DNA of 55,380 bases. Origin: Lachnospiraceae bacterium (GTDB lineage: Bacteria > Bacillota > Clostridia > Lachnospirales > Lachnospiraceae). Made by a program: the position numbers and the translations under genes. The stretch's first letter is position 1. The number at the start of each line of letters is the position of its first letter. The DNA lies in contig JAQVHQ010000021.1 of NCBI GenBank assembly GCA_028696165.1, forward strand, positions 1 through 55,380, in the 5' to 3' direction. The notes under the pieces were generated by a model. That model had not been told where the DNA came from, made no database searches, and saw only the letters and a program-made list of their open reading frames with translations. This document shows positions 44,167 to 51,336 of the stretch, one piece after another.

Positions 44167-44620
44167 GCGAGGCATATAAGTGGCTTTATCCGTTTTTTGC
44201 CTCAATTTAGTCTTTTTTCTGCAAAAAAAATAAGAAATGTGGCATATAGAAAGCTATCTTCAGTTTTTGCCTCGCAGCAGACAATTTCTCGGGGCAGAGA
44301 TTAATTTTATTCGCTTATATGCCTCGTGGAGTAAGTTTGGACTCTGTTTGTAAGACCACGCGAGGCAGAAAATAAAAAAAGTTGGAGATATGCCTCGATG
44401 AGGAATTACAAGCGATTAATTGCAAGTCTACATGAGGCGGGAAATAAAAAAGTGTTGGAGATATGCCTCGATGAGGTAATTACAGGCGATTAATGCAAGT
44501 CTACATGAGGCAGGAAACAAAAAATGTTGGAGATATGCCTCGATGAGGCAATTACAGGCGATTAATGCAAGTCTACATGAGGCAGGAAGCAAAATATATG
44601 TTGGAGATATGCCTCATGGA
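44167..44620. repeat. 73-bp repeat array with alternating GCCTC/GAGGC motifs
   Basis: Three near-identical 72-74-bp units start at GTTGGAGATATGCCTCGATG (44381, 44454, 44526), with a partial fourth at 44600. Each has a central ATTACAGGCGATTAATGCAA block and a CATGAGGC block before an A-rich spacer. Upstream (44167-44380) are older, diverged units with TTTTTGCCTC, TATATGCCTCG and CGCGAGGC motifs. GCCTC and GAGGC alternate about every 36 bp, so adjacent motifs can pair as hairpins. No open reading frame crosses it. Confidence 0.75.
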
Positions 44621-44758
44621 GGAATTGGGAATCCATGTAAGCAGTGATGATTTTTTCGGAACACATGCGTAAGAATGGTGTGTGCAAGAAGCGTTTATCT
44701 TCTTGCAAGATGCAGAAAAAGTATTTATAATCAAAAGAAAAGATATAGGGAGGGTGCC

Positions 44759-45538
44759 ATGGCTAAGAAGGAGAAATCGAAACGGACTTTTGGTGATGTT
44801 TTGCGCACGATTATTTTGATTGTGGCTTTGGGGGTGTTTTGTTTTTCAGCTTATAAGCTGTATGATATCTGGCATGAATATAAAATCGGTGTAGATGAGT
44901 ATGAGGATTTGCAGAATATGGTTTCGTATGACGATGATGATAGCCCTGATGATTTAGGGGCGAATGAGGTGAATTATCCAGATCCGCCTAATGTGGACTG
45001 GGCAGCACTGCAGGCTGTTAATACGGATGTTATAGGTTGGCTGGATATGCGTGCCATTGATATCAGTTATCCGATTGCACAGGGTGAGGATAATGATTAT
45101 TATCTACACCGGACGATTGAGAAAACATACAATTTTGCAGGATCTATTTTCCTGGATTATGAAAACAATAAGGATTTTACGGACTGTAACTCAATTGTGT
45201 ATGGTCATAATATGAAGAATCAGTCTATGTTTGGTAAGTTGAAGAAGTATTTAGAGCAGGAGACTTATGATTCTGAACCGTATTTTTGGATTTCGACACC
45301 TAATGGTGCGCATTTGTATCAGATTTTTTCTGTGTATAAGACTGGGAAAACCAGTGATACATATACATTTTTCAGCGGACCGGGTGTGGAGTTTGATGAA
45401 TGGATTCAGAAGATGAAGGATGAGAGCGCAGTTACTACGAACGTGGATGTCAGTTCGGATGATAAGATTGTGACTTTGTCTACCTGCACAAGTGATTCTT
45501 CTGTGCGTTGTGTGGTACAGGCTAAGAAGATTAATTAG
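44759..45538 (+). CDS. srtB: Class B sortase
   Basis: 259-residue membrane-anchored transpeptidase. A basic N-terminus and one membrane segment (about residues 15-38) precede the sortase beta-barrel. The catalytic triad is His150 (VYGHNM), Cys243 (LSTCTS) and Arg250 (SSVRCVV), typical of class B enzymes that attach surface proteins or pilus components to the cell wall. ATG 44759 has AGGGAGG upstream; a GTG or ATG further upstream would extend into the repeat array. No substrate with an obvious sorting signal lies nearby, so its target is unknown. The 5' end has the same G/T-rich codon bias as corA. Confidence 0.92.
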   Translation: MAKKEKSKRTFGDVLRTIILIVALGVFCFSAYKLYDIWHEYKIGVDEYEDLQNMVSYDDDDSPDDLGANEVNYPDPPNVDWAALQAVNTDVIGWLDMRAIDISYPIAQGEDNDYYLHRTIEKTYNFAGSIFLDYENNKDFTDCNSIVYGHNMKNQSMFGKLKKYLEQETYDSEPYFWISTPNGAHLYQIFSVYKTGKTSDTYTFFSGPGVEFDEWIQKMKDESAVTTNVDVSSDDKIVTLSTCTSDSSVRCVVQAKKIN

Positions 45539-45627
45539 AATAGTAATTATCTAGAGCAGTGCTTATCTAGAACGATAACTAAATAGAGTAGTGATTAATT
45601 TAGATTGCAGGGGAAAGGGTGTGTTTT

Positions 45628-46347
45628 ATGATGGAAGTTGAAACTTTGCAGCAGTTTGTTGATCAGTCAAAGCGTATTGTGTTCTTTGGAGGCGCGGGTG
45701 TGTCTACAGAAAGTGGTATCCCGGATTTTAGAAGCGTGGATGGGTTGTATCACCAGCAGTATGATTATCCGCCGGAGACAATTTTAAGCCACAGTTTCTT
45801 TATGCAGAAACCGGAGGAGTTTTATCGATTTTATAAAAAGAAAATGCTTGCTTTGGATGTAAAACCGAATAAAGCACACGAAAAGCTGGCAGAGTTGGAA
45901 AGCACCGGGAAACTGACTGCCATTGTTACGCAGAATATTGATGGCCTGCATCAGGCGGCTGGAAGCAAGGTGGTCTATGAACTTCATGGATCTGTTCATC
46001 GGAATTATTGTATGAAGTGTGGGAAGTTTTATGATGCCCATTATGTGGCTGAGCAGGATGGTGTTCCGAAGTGTTCCTGCGGTGGGATGATAAAACCGGA
46101 TGTGGTTTTATATGAAGAAGGTTTGGATCAGAAAACGGTGTCTGGGGCTGTAGAAGCTATCAGTCAGGCGGATTTGCTTATTATAGGCGGGACTTCACTG
46201 GCTGTTTATCCGGCAGCGGGACTGGTTGATTATTATCGGGGAAAACACCTGGTATTGATTAATAAGTCTGCGACTCCTATGGACCGCAATGCAGACTTAT
46301 TGATTCAGCAGCCTATTGGAGAAGTGCTTTCACACATTAGCGTCTGA
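45628..46347 (+). CDS. Sirtuin-family NAD-dependent protein deacylase
   Basis: About 239 residues. The Rossmann-fold NAD site is GGAGVSTESGIPDFRS, the catalytic segment is TQNIDGLHQAAG with the general-base His in VYELHGSVHRNYC, and the zinc ribbon is C-x2-C ... C-x-C (CMKC..CSC). It removes acetyl or other acyl groups from lysines in the cytoplasm, producing nicotinamide. Start ATG 45628 or 45631, downstream of AAAGGGTG. It follows the sortase by 90 bp with no clear terminator, so transcription may be shared. Confidence 0.93.
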   Translation: MMEVETLQQFVDQSKRIVFFGGAGVSTESGIPDFRSVDGLYHQQYDYPPETILSHSFFMQKPEEFYRFYKKKMLALDVKPNKAHEKLAELESTGKLTAIVTQNIDGLHQAAGSKVVYELHGSVHRNYCMKCGKFYDAHYVAEQDGVPKCSCGGMIKPDVVLYEEGLDQKTVSGAVEAISQADLLIIGGTSLAVYPAAGLVDYYRGKHLVLINKSATPMDRNADLLIQQPIGEVLSHISV

Positions 46348-46404
46348 GCTTGAGAAACAATTAGTGAACATTATAGGGCTTGATATAGAGAAATGGAGAA
46401 TAAT

Positions 46405-46602
46405 ATGAACTACGAAGTGGGAGATATCGTTCGATTGAAAAAGAAACATCCCTGCGGCAGCTTTGAATGGGAAATCCTGCGTGTGGGAGCGGATTTTCGA
46501 TTAAAATGTGAGGGCTGTGGACATCAGGTTATGGTGGCGCGTAAACTTGTTGAAAAAAATACTAAAGATTTAAGAAAGAAAAACCAGGAAAATAAGAGTT
46601 AA
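46405..46602 (+). CDS. DUF951 small protein
   Basis: 65-residue cytoplasmic protein: YEVGDIVRLKKKHPCGSFEW, VGADFRLKCEGCGHQVMVAR, then a basic tail. Conserved Cys residues (HPCG, CEGCG) suggest zinc binding. Function is unknown; in Firmicutes these genes are commonly found just upstream of rpsF or next to a mechanosensitive-channel gene. ATG 46405 is preceded by GGAG; ATG 46393 is the alternative. Confidence 0.88.
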   Translation: MNYEVGDIVRLKKKHPCGSFEWEILRVGADFRLKCEGCGHQVMVARKLVEKNTKDLRKKNQENKS

Positions 46603-46635
46603 AGGAAAATGTGCGCAAAATATGGAAAAAAGTGC

Positions 46636-46664
46636 TTGCTTCACATGAAAAATTATGATAGAAT
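46636..46664 (+). promoter_or_regulatory. Promoter of the rpsF-ssb-rpsR operon
   Basis: TTGCTT (46636-46641), 17-bp spacer, TGA-extended -10 TAGAAT (46659-46664). The leader is about 65 nt long. Confidence 0.65.
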
Positions 46665-46738
46665 AAATATTCGTGATAACATAATTCCTTGCTCCTTGCT
46701 TATCAGGGGGCCAGAGACCATAAGGAGGTAGAAAAAGC

Positions 46739-47026
46739 ATGAACAAATATGAATTAGCTTTAGTTGTTAATGCAAAAATCGAAGAAGAAGAAAGAACTGC
46801 TGTAGTTGAAAAAGCAAAAGAATACGTTGCTCGTTACGGCGGAAACATCTCAGAAGTTGAAGAATGGGGTAAGAAAAGATTAGCTTACGAAATTCAGAAA
46901 ATGAGAGAAGGATTCTACTACTTCATTCAGTTTGAAGCAGAACCAACAGCACCAGCTGAGATTGAAAGACACGTTCGTATTATGGACAACGTTCTTAGAT
47001 ATTTAGTAATTAGAAAAGACGCTTAA
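46739..47026 (+). CDS. rpsF: 30S ribosomal protein S6
   Basis: 95-residue S6: NKYELALVVNAKIEEEERTA, EEWGKKRLAYEIQKMREGFY, ending VLRYLVIRKDA. It pairs with S18 on the platform of the small subunit. AAGGAGG lies 9 bp before ATG 46739. It heads the classical rpsF-ssb-rpsR operon. Confidence 0.97.
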   Translation: MNKYELALVVNAKIEEEERTAVVEKAKEYVARYGGNISEVEEWGKKRLAYEIQKMREGFYYFIQFEAEPTAPAEIERHVRIMDNVLRYLVIRKDA

Positions 47027-47079
47027 TCTTTTCTGAACGAAAAGCACCATTAAGCCGATAGAGAATGAGGTATTATTAT

Positions 47080-47541
47080 ATGAATAAAGTAATTTTAATG
47101 GGACGCTTAACAAGAGATCCTGAAGTGAGATATACAACCGGTGAAAACAATCTGGCAATTGCAAGATATACATTAGCTGTAGACCGCAGATTTAAAAGAG
47201 ATGGTGAAGCTACCGCAGATTTTATTACCTGTGTTGCTTTTGGCAAGTCAGCAGAATTCGCAGAGAGATATTTCCGTCAGGGTATTAAGATTGCAGTTTC
47301 CGGTCGTATACAGACAGGAAGTTATACCAACAAAGAAGGACAGAAAGTATATACAACCGAAGTAGTAGTTGAAGATCAGGAGTTTGCGGAAAGCAAAGCT
47401 GCCAGTGAACAGAATGCAGGTTCTTATCAGAATCGTCAGTCAGCACCGGCACCAATGAGCACACCGACTCCAAGCGCAGCTTCTGCTGACGGATTTATGA
47501 ATATTCCAGATGGAATTGATGAGGAATTACCTTTCAACTAG
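47080..47541 (+). CDS. ssb: Single-stranded DNA-binding protein
   Basis: 153 residues. The OB-fold domain (about 1-108) starts NKVILMGRLTRDPEVRYT with VAFGKSAEFAERYFRQG; a Gln/Ala/Pro/Ser-rich linker follows; the acidic tip is DGIDEELPFN, the conserved partner-docking tail. Start ATG 47080, with GAGG about 10 bp upstream. It lies between rpsF and rpsR in the standard order. Confidence 0.97.
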   Translation: MNKVILMGRLTRDPEVRYTTGENNLAIARYTLAVDRRFKRDGEATADFITCVAFGKSAEFAERYFRQGIKIAVSGRIQTGSYTNKEGQKVYTTEVVVEDQEFAESKAASEQNAGSYQNRQSAPAPMSTPTPSAASADGFMNIPDGIDEELPFN

Positions 47542-47606
47542 GCATAATAGTCTGGCGAAATGAATTTCCTTTTATCTAGTATTTGAATTGAAAGGAGAAA
47601 ACCAAC

Positions 47607-47873
47607 ATGGCTTACAATAAAAGTGATAGACCAGAAGGCGGCTTCAAAAGAAGAGGCGGCATGCGCAGAAGAAAGAAAGTTTGCGTATTCTGTGGTAAAG
47701 AGAATAACGAAATCGATTATAAAGATGTAAACAAATTAAAAAGATACGTATCTGAGCGTGGTAAAATTCTTCCTAGAAGAATCACAGGAAACTGTGCAAA
47801 ACATCAGAGAGCTCTTACTGTAGCAATCAAGAGAGCACGTCATATGGCTATTATGCCTTACGTACAGGACTAA
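47607..47873 (+). CDS. rpsR: 30S ribosomal protein S18
   Basis: 88-residue S18 with a basic N-terminus, [18 protein letters not shown], the [22 protein letters not shown] signature and [13 protein letters not shown] end. It keeps a CxxC pair plus a later Cys (zinc-type S18). AAAGGAG precedes ATG 47607. Confidence 0.97.
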   Translation: MAYNKSDRPEGGFKRRGGMRRRKKVCVFCGKENNEIDYKDVNKLKRYVSERGKILPRRITGNCAKHQRALTVAIKRARHMAIMPYVQD

Positions 47874-47904
47874 TTATTGCTTATAAATCATTTATAAATG
47901 ATAT

Positions 47905-47946
47905 AAAAATAAGACTTGATAGTTTAATCTATCAGGTCTTATTTTT
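47905..47946 (+). terminator. Rho-independent terminator of the rpsF-ssb-rpsR operon
   Basis: AAAAATAAGACTTGATAG pairs with CTATCAGGTCTTATTTTT around a TTTAAT loop, followed by a T-rich tail. Confidence 0.9.
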
Positions 47947-47969
47947 ATTGGTTTTTAAAAGCATTTTAA

Positions 47970-47998
47970 TTGAAAGATTACGAGTATGGGTTTATAAT
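47970..47998 (+). promoter_or_regulatory. Promoter of the first sensor kinase gene
   Basis: TTGAAA (47970-47975), 17-bp spacer, TATAAT (47993-47998). Predicted transcription begins near 48005, giving a leader of about 170 nt to the chosen start at 48176. Confidence 0.7.
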
Positions 47999-48175
47999 TT
48001 AAGATAATAAATTTATCGAATGGGTTTTATACAGGTATGGTATCCAGAATCGGAAGAGTGTTGGACGAAATTCAGTTTGGAAATACATAATTTTGATAAA
48101 GATGGTACTCCGATGAGAAAAGCATGTTCAGCTTGGATATTCAATAAAGTTAAACACGCAGGGGGAGGAATTAAC

Positions 48176-51100
48176 ATGGCAAAAATACTGAATATGATGA
48201 AGGAAATAGGGAGCACATTTTTTGTCGGAGGAAGCATAGAAAAACTTTTTGAACTTGTGTGTGACGATATATACATATGTGGTTTTGCAGACAATACAGT
48301 TATCGAGAACATAGAGCAGGCAGCGGAATTTTGGAAGCAAAAACCATATCAAAAATACGAGGGCAGCCTCCTTTATTTTGGAAAAGAACGACAGCTTTCA
48401 GATCATATGGCAGTTTTGGAATTCGATCTGGAATATAAGAAAATACGGGTAGGATACCGTGTTACAGGTGTTTCAAAAGACACATCGGATGGAGAAAAGA
48501 TAGCATCTTTACATATATCTGCCCGGGAACCGGTAAAGATAAAACAAATGATAGAATATCGAGCTAAAGAAGTCAGAGAACAGCTTTTGGATGAGACTAC
48601 GGCCGGCGGCATGATGGGCGGATATATTGAACCGGGATTTCCGTTCTATTTTATTAATAAACGTATGCTTATTTATTTAGGGTATGAATCTGAGTCTGAA
48701 TTTGTAGATGATATTCAGGGACTTATTGATAATTGTATGCACCCGGAAGATCGGGAGTATGTTGGAAAGGAAACAATAAGTCAGATTGAAAAAAGTGGAG
48801 AATATCAGGTTGAGTATCGTATGCGTAAAAAGGATGGCAGTTATATCTGGGTTCATGATTTGGGAAGGAAGATGACAGCCGAGGATGGACGGGATGCCAT
48901 CACTTCCGTTTGCTATGATATTACGGAACAGATACATATGAGAGATGAAGTTTTACAGAATCAGGAGATGCTAGAGCTTGCTTATGATTTTGCCGATATG
49001 TGGAATTGGTTGTATGATATTCCAAATGATAGAATATTCCCTGGTAAGAGACTGCAAAAGGATTTTGATATGCCGGAAGTGTTGACAGACTTTCCGGAAT
49101 CCTGGTTATCCATGGGATTTATCATGCCAGAGTCAGTGCCACTCCATCGCGAACGGGTTCAAGCCATTAAAGAAGGAAGTGTGAAAGAGGAGTTTGTATG
49201 TAAGATTCGACATAGAGATAACTCTATTCATTGGACTCGAATTCGTTTTAACAGGATGTCTGGAAATACAAACCATGCAATCTGCACAGCACAGTTGATT
49301 GATACAGAAAAATATCTGGAGTCGCGTATTGAATTAGAAGAGCGACAACAGCAAGAGGGAAAACCGAACCTTCTGGCTCATTTTGTGACGAATTTATCTA
49401 AAAATGAGCCTTTAAAGCATGTTTATCATTATGAAGAAAGAAAAAATCTTCTGGAGTGGAATTCTCTGCAAGAACAGTTAGAACGGACGGAAAAGTACAT
49501 AATAAATCCGGAAGACAGAGAAAAATTTGTCAGATCTCATGATACGGGTTATCTGTTGAATCAGTTTGTTCAGGGAAATATGGAAGAAATAATAGAATAT
49601 CGCAGAGAATTTCCGGATGAAAAAATCATATGGGTGCGAAGTGTAATACATATGCTTCAGGAACCGACAACAGGGGATATACTGAATTATGAATATCTCT
49701 ACAATATTCATGAGTATAAAACAAACGAAGAACTTATGAGCGCAGTTGTAAATTTTGGATTCGAAATTTGTGCCAGTCTTATTGTGGATAGTAATCAGAT
49801 TACTGTATTGTATTCAAAGCGACAGCATGGCGAGGACAATCTGGTAGTTTCACAGTATACAGAATTAAATACAAAATATGCAGATAAAATCATAGAAGAA
49901 GACAGGGAACAATATCTGCAGGAAAGTTCTATTGAAAATATTCGAAAAAAATTAGTAAAATCCAGCCATTTTGAGACCATACATCGAACGATAGAAGATG
50001 GAGTAATTCATTATAAGAAGGATCAGTGCTATGGCTATAGCGATGATAAGGCTGTTTGTCTTTTGATTCGTTCGGATATAACCGAATTGATAGAACAGGA
50101 AGAAAGAAAACGCATAGAGTTAAAAAAAGCATTGGAAACAGCTGAAAAAGCAGATATGGCAAAAACAGAGTTCCTGGCTCGCATGAGTCATGAAATACGA
50201 ACACCTATGAATGCCATTATGGGCATGGTTTCAATTGCCAGGGATAATACCGCAGATTTGCAGCAGATATTTGATTGTCTTAATAAGATTGATACTTCAT
50301 CACACTATTTGTTGAATCTGATTAATGACATTCTCGAAATGAGTCGTATTGAGAGTGGCAAGGTGGATATATCTCACTCGGAATTTGATTATTATGTACT
50401 CATGGAAAATATCCGCACAATTGTGGAGCCCCTGGCATTGGAAAGCGGGATTCACTATCAATATGTATCTGATATGGCACCGGATACGCATTATCGGGGT
50501 GATATGATGCGGATTCAGCAGATTCTGGTTAATATATTGACGAATGCTGTCAAATTTACTAAGGCAAACGGAAGGATTCGTTTTACTGCAAAGATTCTAA
50601 AAGAGGACAGCAAACAATCGGTGTTTGAATTTATCATTGAAGATACAGGGATTGGAATGAGTCCGAAATTTATGAAACACATGTTTGAACCTTTTGTGCA
50701 GGAAAATATAGGAAACACTTCGAAATATGCAGGAACAGGTCTCGGACTTTCCATATCCAAAAATCTTGTGGAAACCATGGGCGGAAGCATTGCTGCAGAT
50801 AGTTTCGAGGGTCTTGGCTCGACATTTACGATTACGATACCGTTGGAGCGTATTAATAATCATATCGAGGAGGCATATCATTTAGAAGAGGCGAAGACAG
50901 AAAATAAAGTGAATATGCTGGAGGGATATCAGATTCTTATGGCAGAGGATCATCCACTAAATACCATGGTGGCCAGAAAACTGCTGGAGAGCAGGGGAGC
51001 GGTGGTGACTGTTGCGGAAAATGGCCAGATTGCAGTGGATATATTTGATGAATCTGAGCCTGGATTTTTCGATGCAATCTTAATGGATATTCGAATGCCG

Positions 51101-51316
51101 GTGATGGACGGGCTGGATGCAACACGAACAATTCGAAGTATGAAAAGGCTGGATGCACGGACGATCCCGATTATTGCGATGACTGCCAATGCACTTGATG
51201 AAGACAGAAGGAAAACCAAAGATGCAGGTATGAATGCTCATCTGGCTAAACCTTTCGAACCGATGCAGTTGTTTCAGACACTGGTAGAACATATATCAGG
51301 AGAACGTTATCTTTGA
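48176..51316 (+). CDS. Cytoplasmic PAS-containing hybrid histidine kinase
   Basis: About 1046 residues without membrane segments. An N-terminal sensory region of unclear type is followed by a PAS fold (about residues 155-270: YLGYESESEFVDDI, HPEDREYVGKE, YRMRKKDGSYIWVHD), a second and probably third PAS-like module (to about 640), HisKA with phospho-acceptor His672 (RMSHEIRTPMN), HATPase (NILTNAVKF, DTGIGMS, GTGLGLSISK) and a receiver with Asp971 (LMDIRMPVMDG). Start 48176 has GGGGGAGG about 7 bp upstream; an in-frame ATG at 48020 would add 52 residues but lacks a site. It heads a run of three related kinases; no phosphotransfer or output gene is visible. Confidence 0.87.
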   Translation: MAKILNMMKEIGSTFFVGGSIEKLFELVCDDIYICGFADNTVIENIEQAAEFWKQKPYQKYEGSLLYFGKERQLSDHMAVLEFDLEYKKIRVGYRVTGVSKDTSDGEKIASLHISAREPVKIKQMIEYRAKEVREQLLDETTAGGMMGGYIEPGFPFYFINKRMLIYLGYESESEFVDDIQGLIDNCMHPEDREYVGKETISQIEKSGEYQVEYRMRKKDGSYIWVHDLGRKMTAEDGRDAITSVCYDITEQIHMRDEVLQNQEMLELAYDFADMWNWLYDIPNDRIFPGKRLQKDFDMPEVLTDFPESWLSMGFIMPESVPLHRERVQAIKEGSVKEEFVCKIRHRDNSIHWTRIRFNRMSGNTNHAICTAQLIDTEKYLESRIELEERQQQEGKPNLLAHFVTNLSKNEPLKHVYHYEERKNLLEWNSLQEQLERTEKYIINPEDREKFVRSHDTGYLLNQFVQGNMEEIIEYRREFPDEKIIWVRSVIHMLQEPTTGDILNYEYLYNIHEYKTNEELMSAVVNFGFEICASLIVDSNQITVLYSKRQHGEDNLVVSQYTELNTKYADKIIEEDREQYLQESSIENIRKKLVKSSHFETIHRTIEDGVIHYKKDQCYGYSDDKAVCLLIRSDITELIEQEERKRIELKKALETAEKADMAKTEFLARMSHEIRTPMNAIMGMVSIARDNTADLQQIFDCLNKIDTSSHYLLNLINDILEMSRIESGKVDISHSEFDYYVLMENIRTIVEPLALESGIHYQYVSDMAPDTHYRGDMMRIQQILVNILTNAVKFTKANGRIRFTAKILKEDSKQSVFEFIIEDTGIGMSPKFMKHMFEPFVQENIGNTSKYAGTGLGLSISKNLVETMGGSIAADSFEGLGSTFTITIPLERINNHIEEAYHLEEAKTENKVNMLEGYQILMAEDHPLNTMVARKLLESRGAVVTVAENGQIAVDIFDESEPGFFDAILMDIRMPVMDGLDATRTIRSMKRLDARTIPIIAMTANALDEDRRKTKDAGMNAHLAKPFEPMQLFQTLVEHISGERYL

Positions 51317-51336
51317 AGCGAGGGAGGTATTTGATT

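Noticed and set aside
43292-44620. Possible CRISPR arrays in the repeat-rich gap
   Set aside because: Repeats of 56 and 73 bp are head-to-tail units that are near-identical over their whole length; there are no short repeats separated by unique spacers and no cas genes.
46671-46738. S6 autoregulatory leader structure upstream of rpsF
   Set aside because: Only a short imperfect GATAA/TTATC pairing is visible; I could not recognise the conserved S6:S18-binding bulge.
48020-48175. Longer N-terminus for the first sensor kinase
   Set aside because: The frame is open but ATG 48020 has no ribosome binding site and lies about 15 bp after the predicted transcription start, whereas ATG 48176 has GGGGGAGG.
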